This document shows positions 5,713-6,120 of a DNA stretch of 6,120 nt, piece after piece (position 1 is the stretch's first letter; every line of letters begins with the position of its first letter). The position numbers and the translations under genes were made by a program. Under the pieces are notes generated by a model. That model saw only the letters and a list, made by a program, of their open reading frames with translations, made no database searches and had not been told where the DNA came from. Origin of the DNA: an uncultured Pseudomonadota bacterium (GTDB lineage: Bacteria; Pseudomonadota; Gammaproteobacteria; Burkholderiales; SG8-39); contig CAIPGJ010000526.1 in assembly GCA_903864555.1 (NCBI GenBank), positions 1-6,120 on the forward strand, read 5' to 3'.

Positions 5713-6120
5713 CAGACCGGGGCTGCGGACTGCAGGATGCGCTGGTGATGGTGGCGGTTGAGGCCGCCCAGCAGGTCCAGGGTATGCGCCCGCTTGAGGT
5801 AAAGGTGAGCCGTCACTTCGGCGGTAAAGCCCATGCCACCGTGTATCTGTATGCAGGCGGCGGCGTTCTTCAGGGCCGCCTCGGCGGCCAGGATCTTGGC
5901 GGCCGAAGCATGGAAGGCGCGGGATGGCGAGTCCATCGGCTGCAAGGCTGCCATGACGATTTCGCCCCAGGCGACCTCCACACGCGCCAGCATGTCAGCC
6001 GCCTTGTGCTTGATGGCCTGGAAGGCGCCAATGGGCTGGCCGAACTGCTCGCGCACCTTGGCATGCTCGAGCGCGAGATCGAGCGAAGCACGGGCGCCAC
6101 CCGCGAGTTGCGCTGCCACC
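5712..6120 (-). CDS. Acyl-CoA dehydrogenase, partial, probable partner subunit
   Basis: C-terminal 135 codons of a second acyl-CoA dehydrogenase; the gene starts beyond the right edge, and the GTG near 6119 is an internal Val codon, not a start. Visible are helix G/H sequence ASLDLALEHAKVREQFGQPIG, then FQAIKHKAADMLA, KILAAEAALKNAAA and the FAD-contact stretch QIHGGMGFTAEVTAHLYLKR. The tail reads DLLGGLNRHHHQRIL where the active-site Glu of MCAD-type enzymes would sit (YEGT), so that Glu is absent; whether the helix-G alternative is present lies outside the window. Pairing with the coupled downstream dehydrogenase is typical of heteromeric alpha2-beta2 enzymes of steroid and related acyl-CoA breakdown. 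That assignment is an inference from gene order and residues. Confidence 0.88.
   Translation of the reverse strand, partial: VAAQLAGGARASLDLALEHAKVREQFGQPIGAFQAIKHKAADMLARVEVAWGEIVMAALQPMDSPSRAFHASAAKILAAEAALKNAAACIQIHGGMGFTAEVTAHLYLKRAHTLDLLGGLNRHHHQRILQSAAPV

Overview
The window looks like chromosome of a GC-rich betaproteobacterium. This is an inference from three things: a Bug-family (TctC-like) periplasmic binding protein, a type that is strongly expanded in Burkholderiales and relatives; a group I intron in the anticodon loop of tRNA-Ile(CAU), the site known from Azoarcus (Rhodocyclales); and GC-rich coding sequence elsewhere. All supported genes are on the minus strand, so transcription runs from high to low coordinates.

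Right part (4522-6120): two adjacent acyl-CoA dehydrogenase genes, the upstream one cut by the window edge, joined by a TGATG stop/start overlap. Their residues suggest a two-gene heteromeric dehydrogenase acting on a CoA thioester (fatty acid, steroid side chain/ring remnant or similar). A 309-base gap with a tandem 12-bp repeat follows.

Centre (2044-4212): one large signalling gene, REC-PAS-GGDEF-EAL, read from a GTG with a strong ribosome binding site. Its EAL site is intact, but the first metal-binding Asp of the GGDEF domain is Asn, so c-di-GMP hydrolysis is the likelier output. A 393-base gap follows, holding an AT-rich inverted repeat.

Left-centre (1341-1650): tRNA-Ile(CAU) split by a 233-nt group I intron with no internal ORF. 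Nearly the whole IC3-type secondary structure can be drawn by eye, and there is an extra hairpin between P7 and P3.

Left (1-1340): a more AT-rich stretch with a Bug-type binding protein, a perfect 12-bp stem hairpin beside the tRNA, and two direct copies of a ~70-bp palindromic repeat. One copy lies in a hairpin-rich gap below the gene. The other lies in frame inside the gene's signal-peptide region. This side of the tRNA may be accessory DNA, but no integrase is in view.

The most rewarding items are the intron-containing tRNA and the repeat that has become part of a signal peptide. No complete new multi-gene system is visible.
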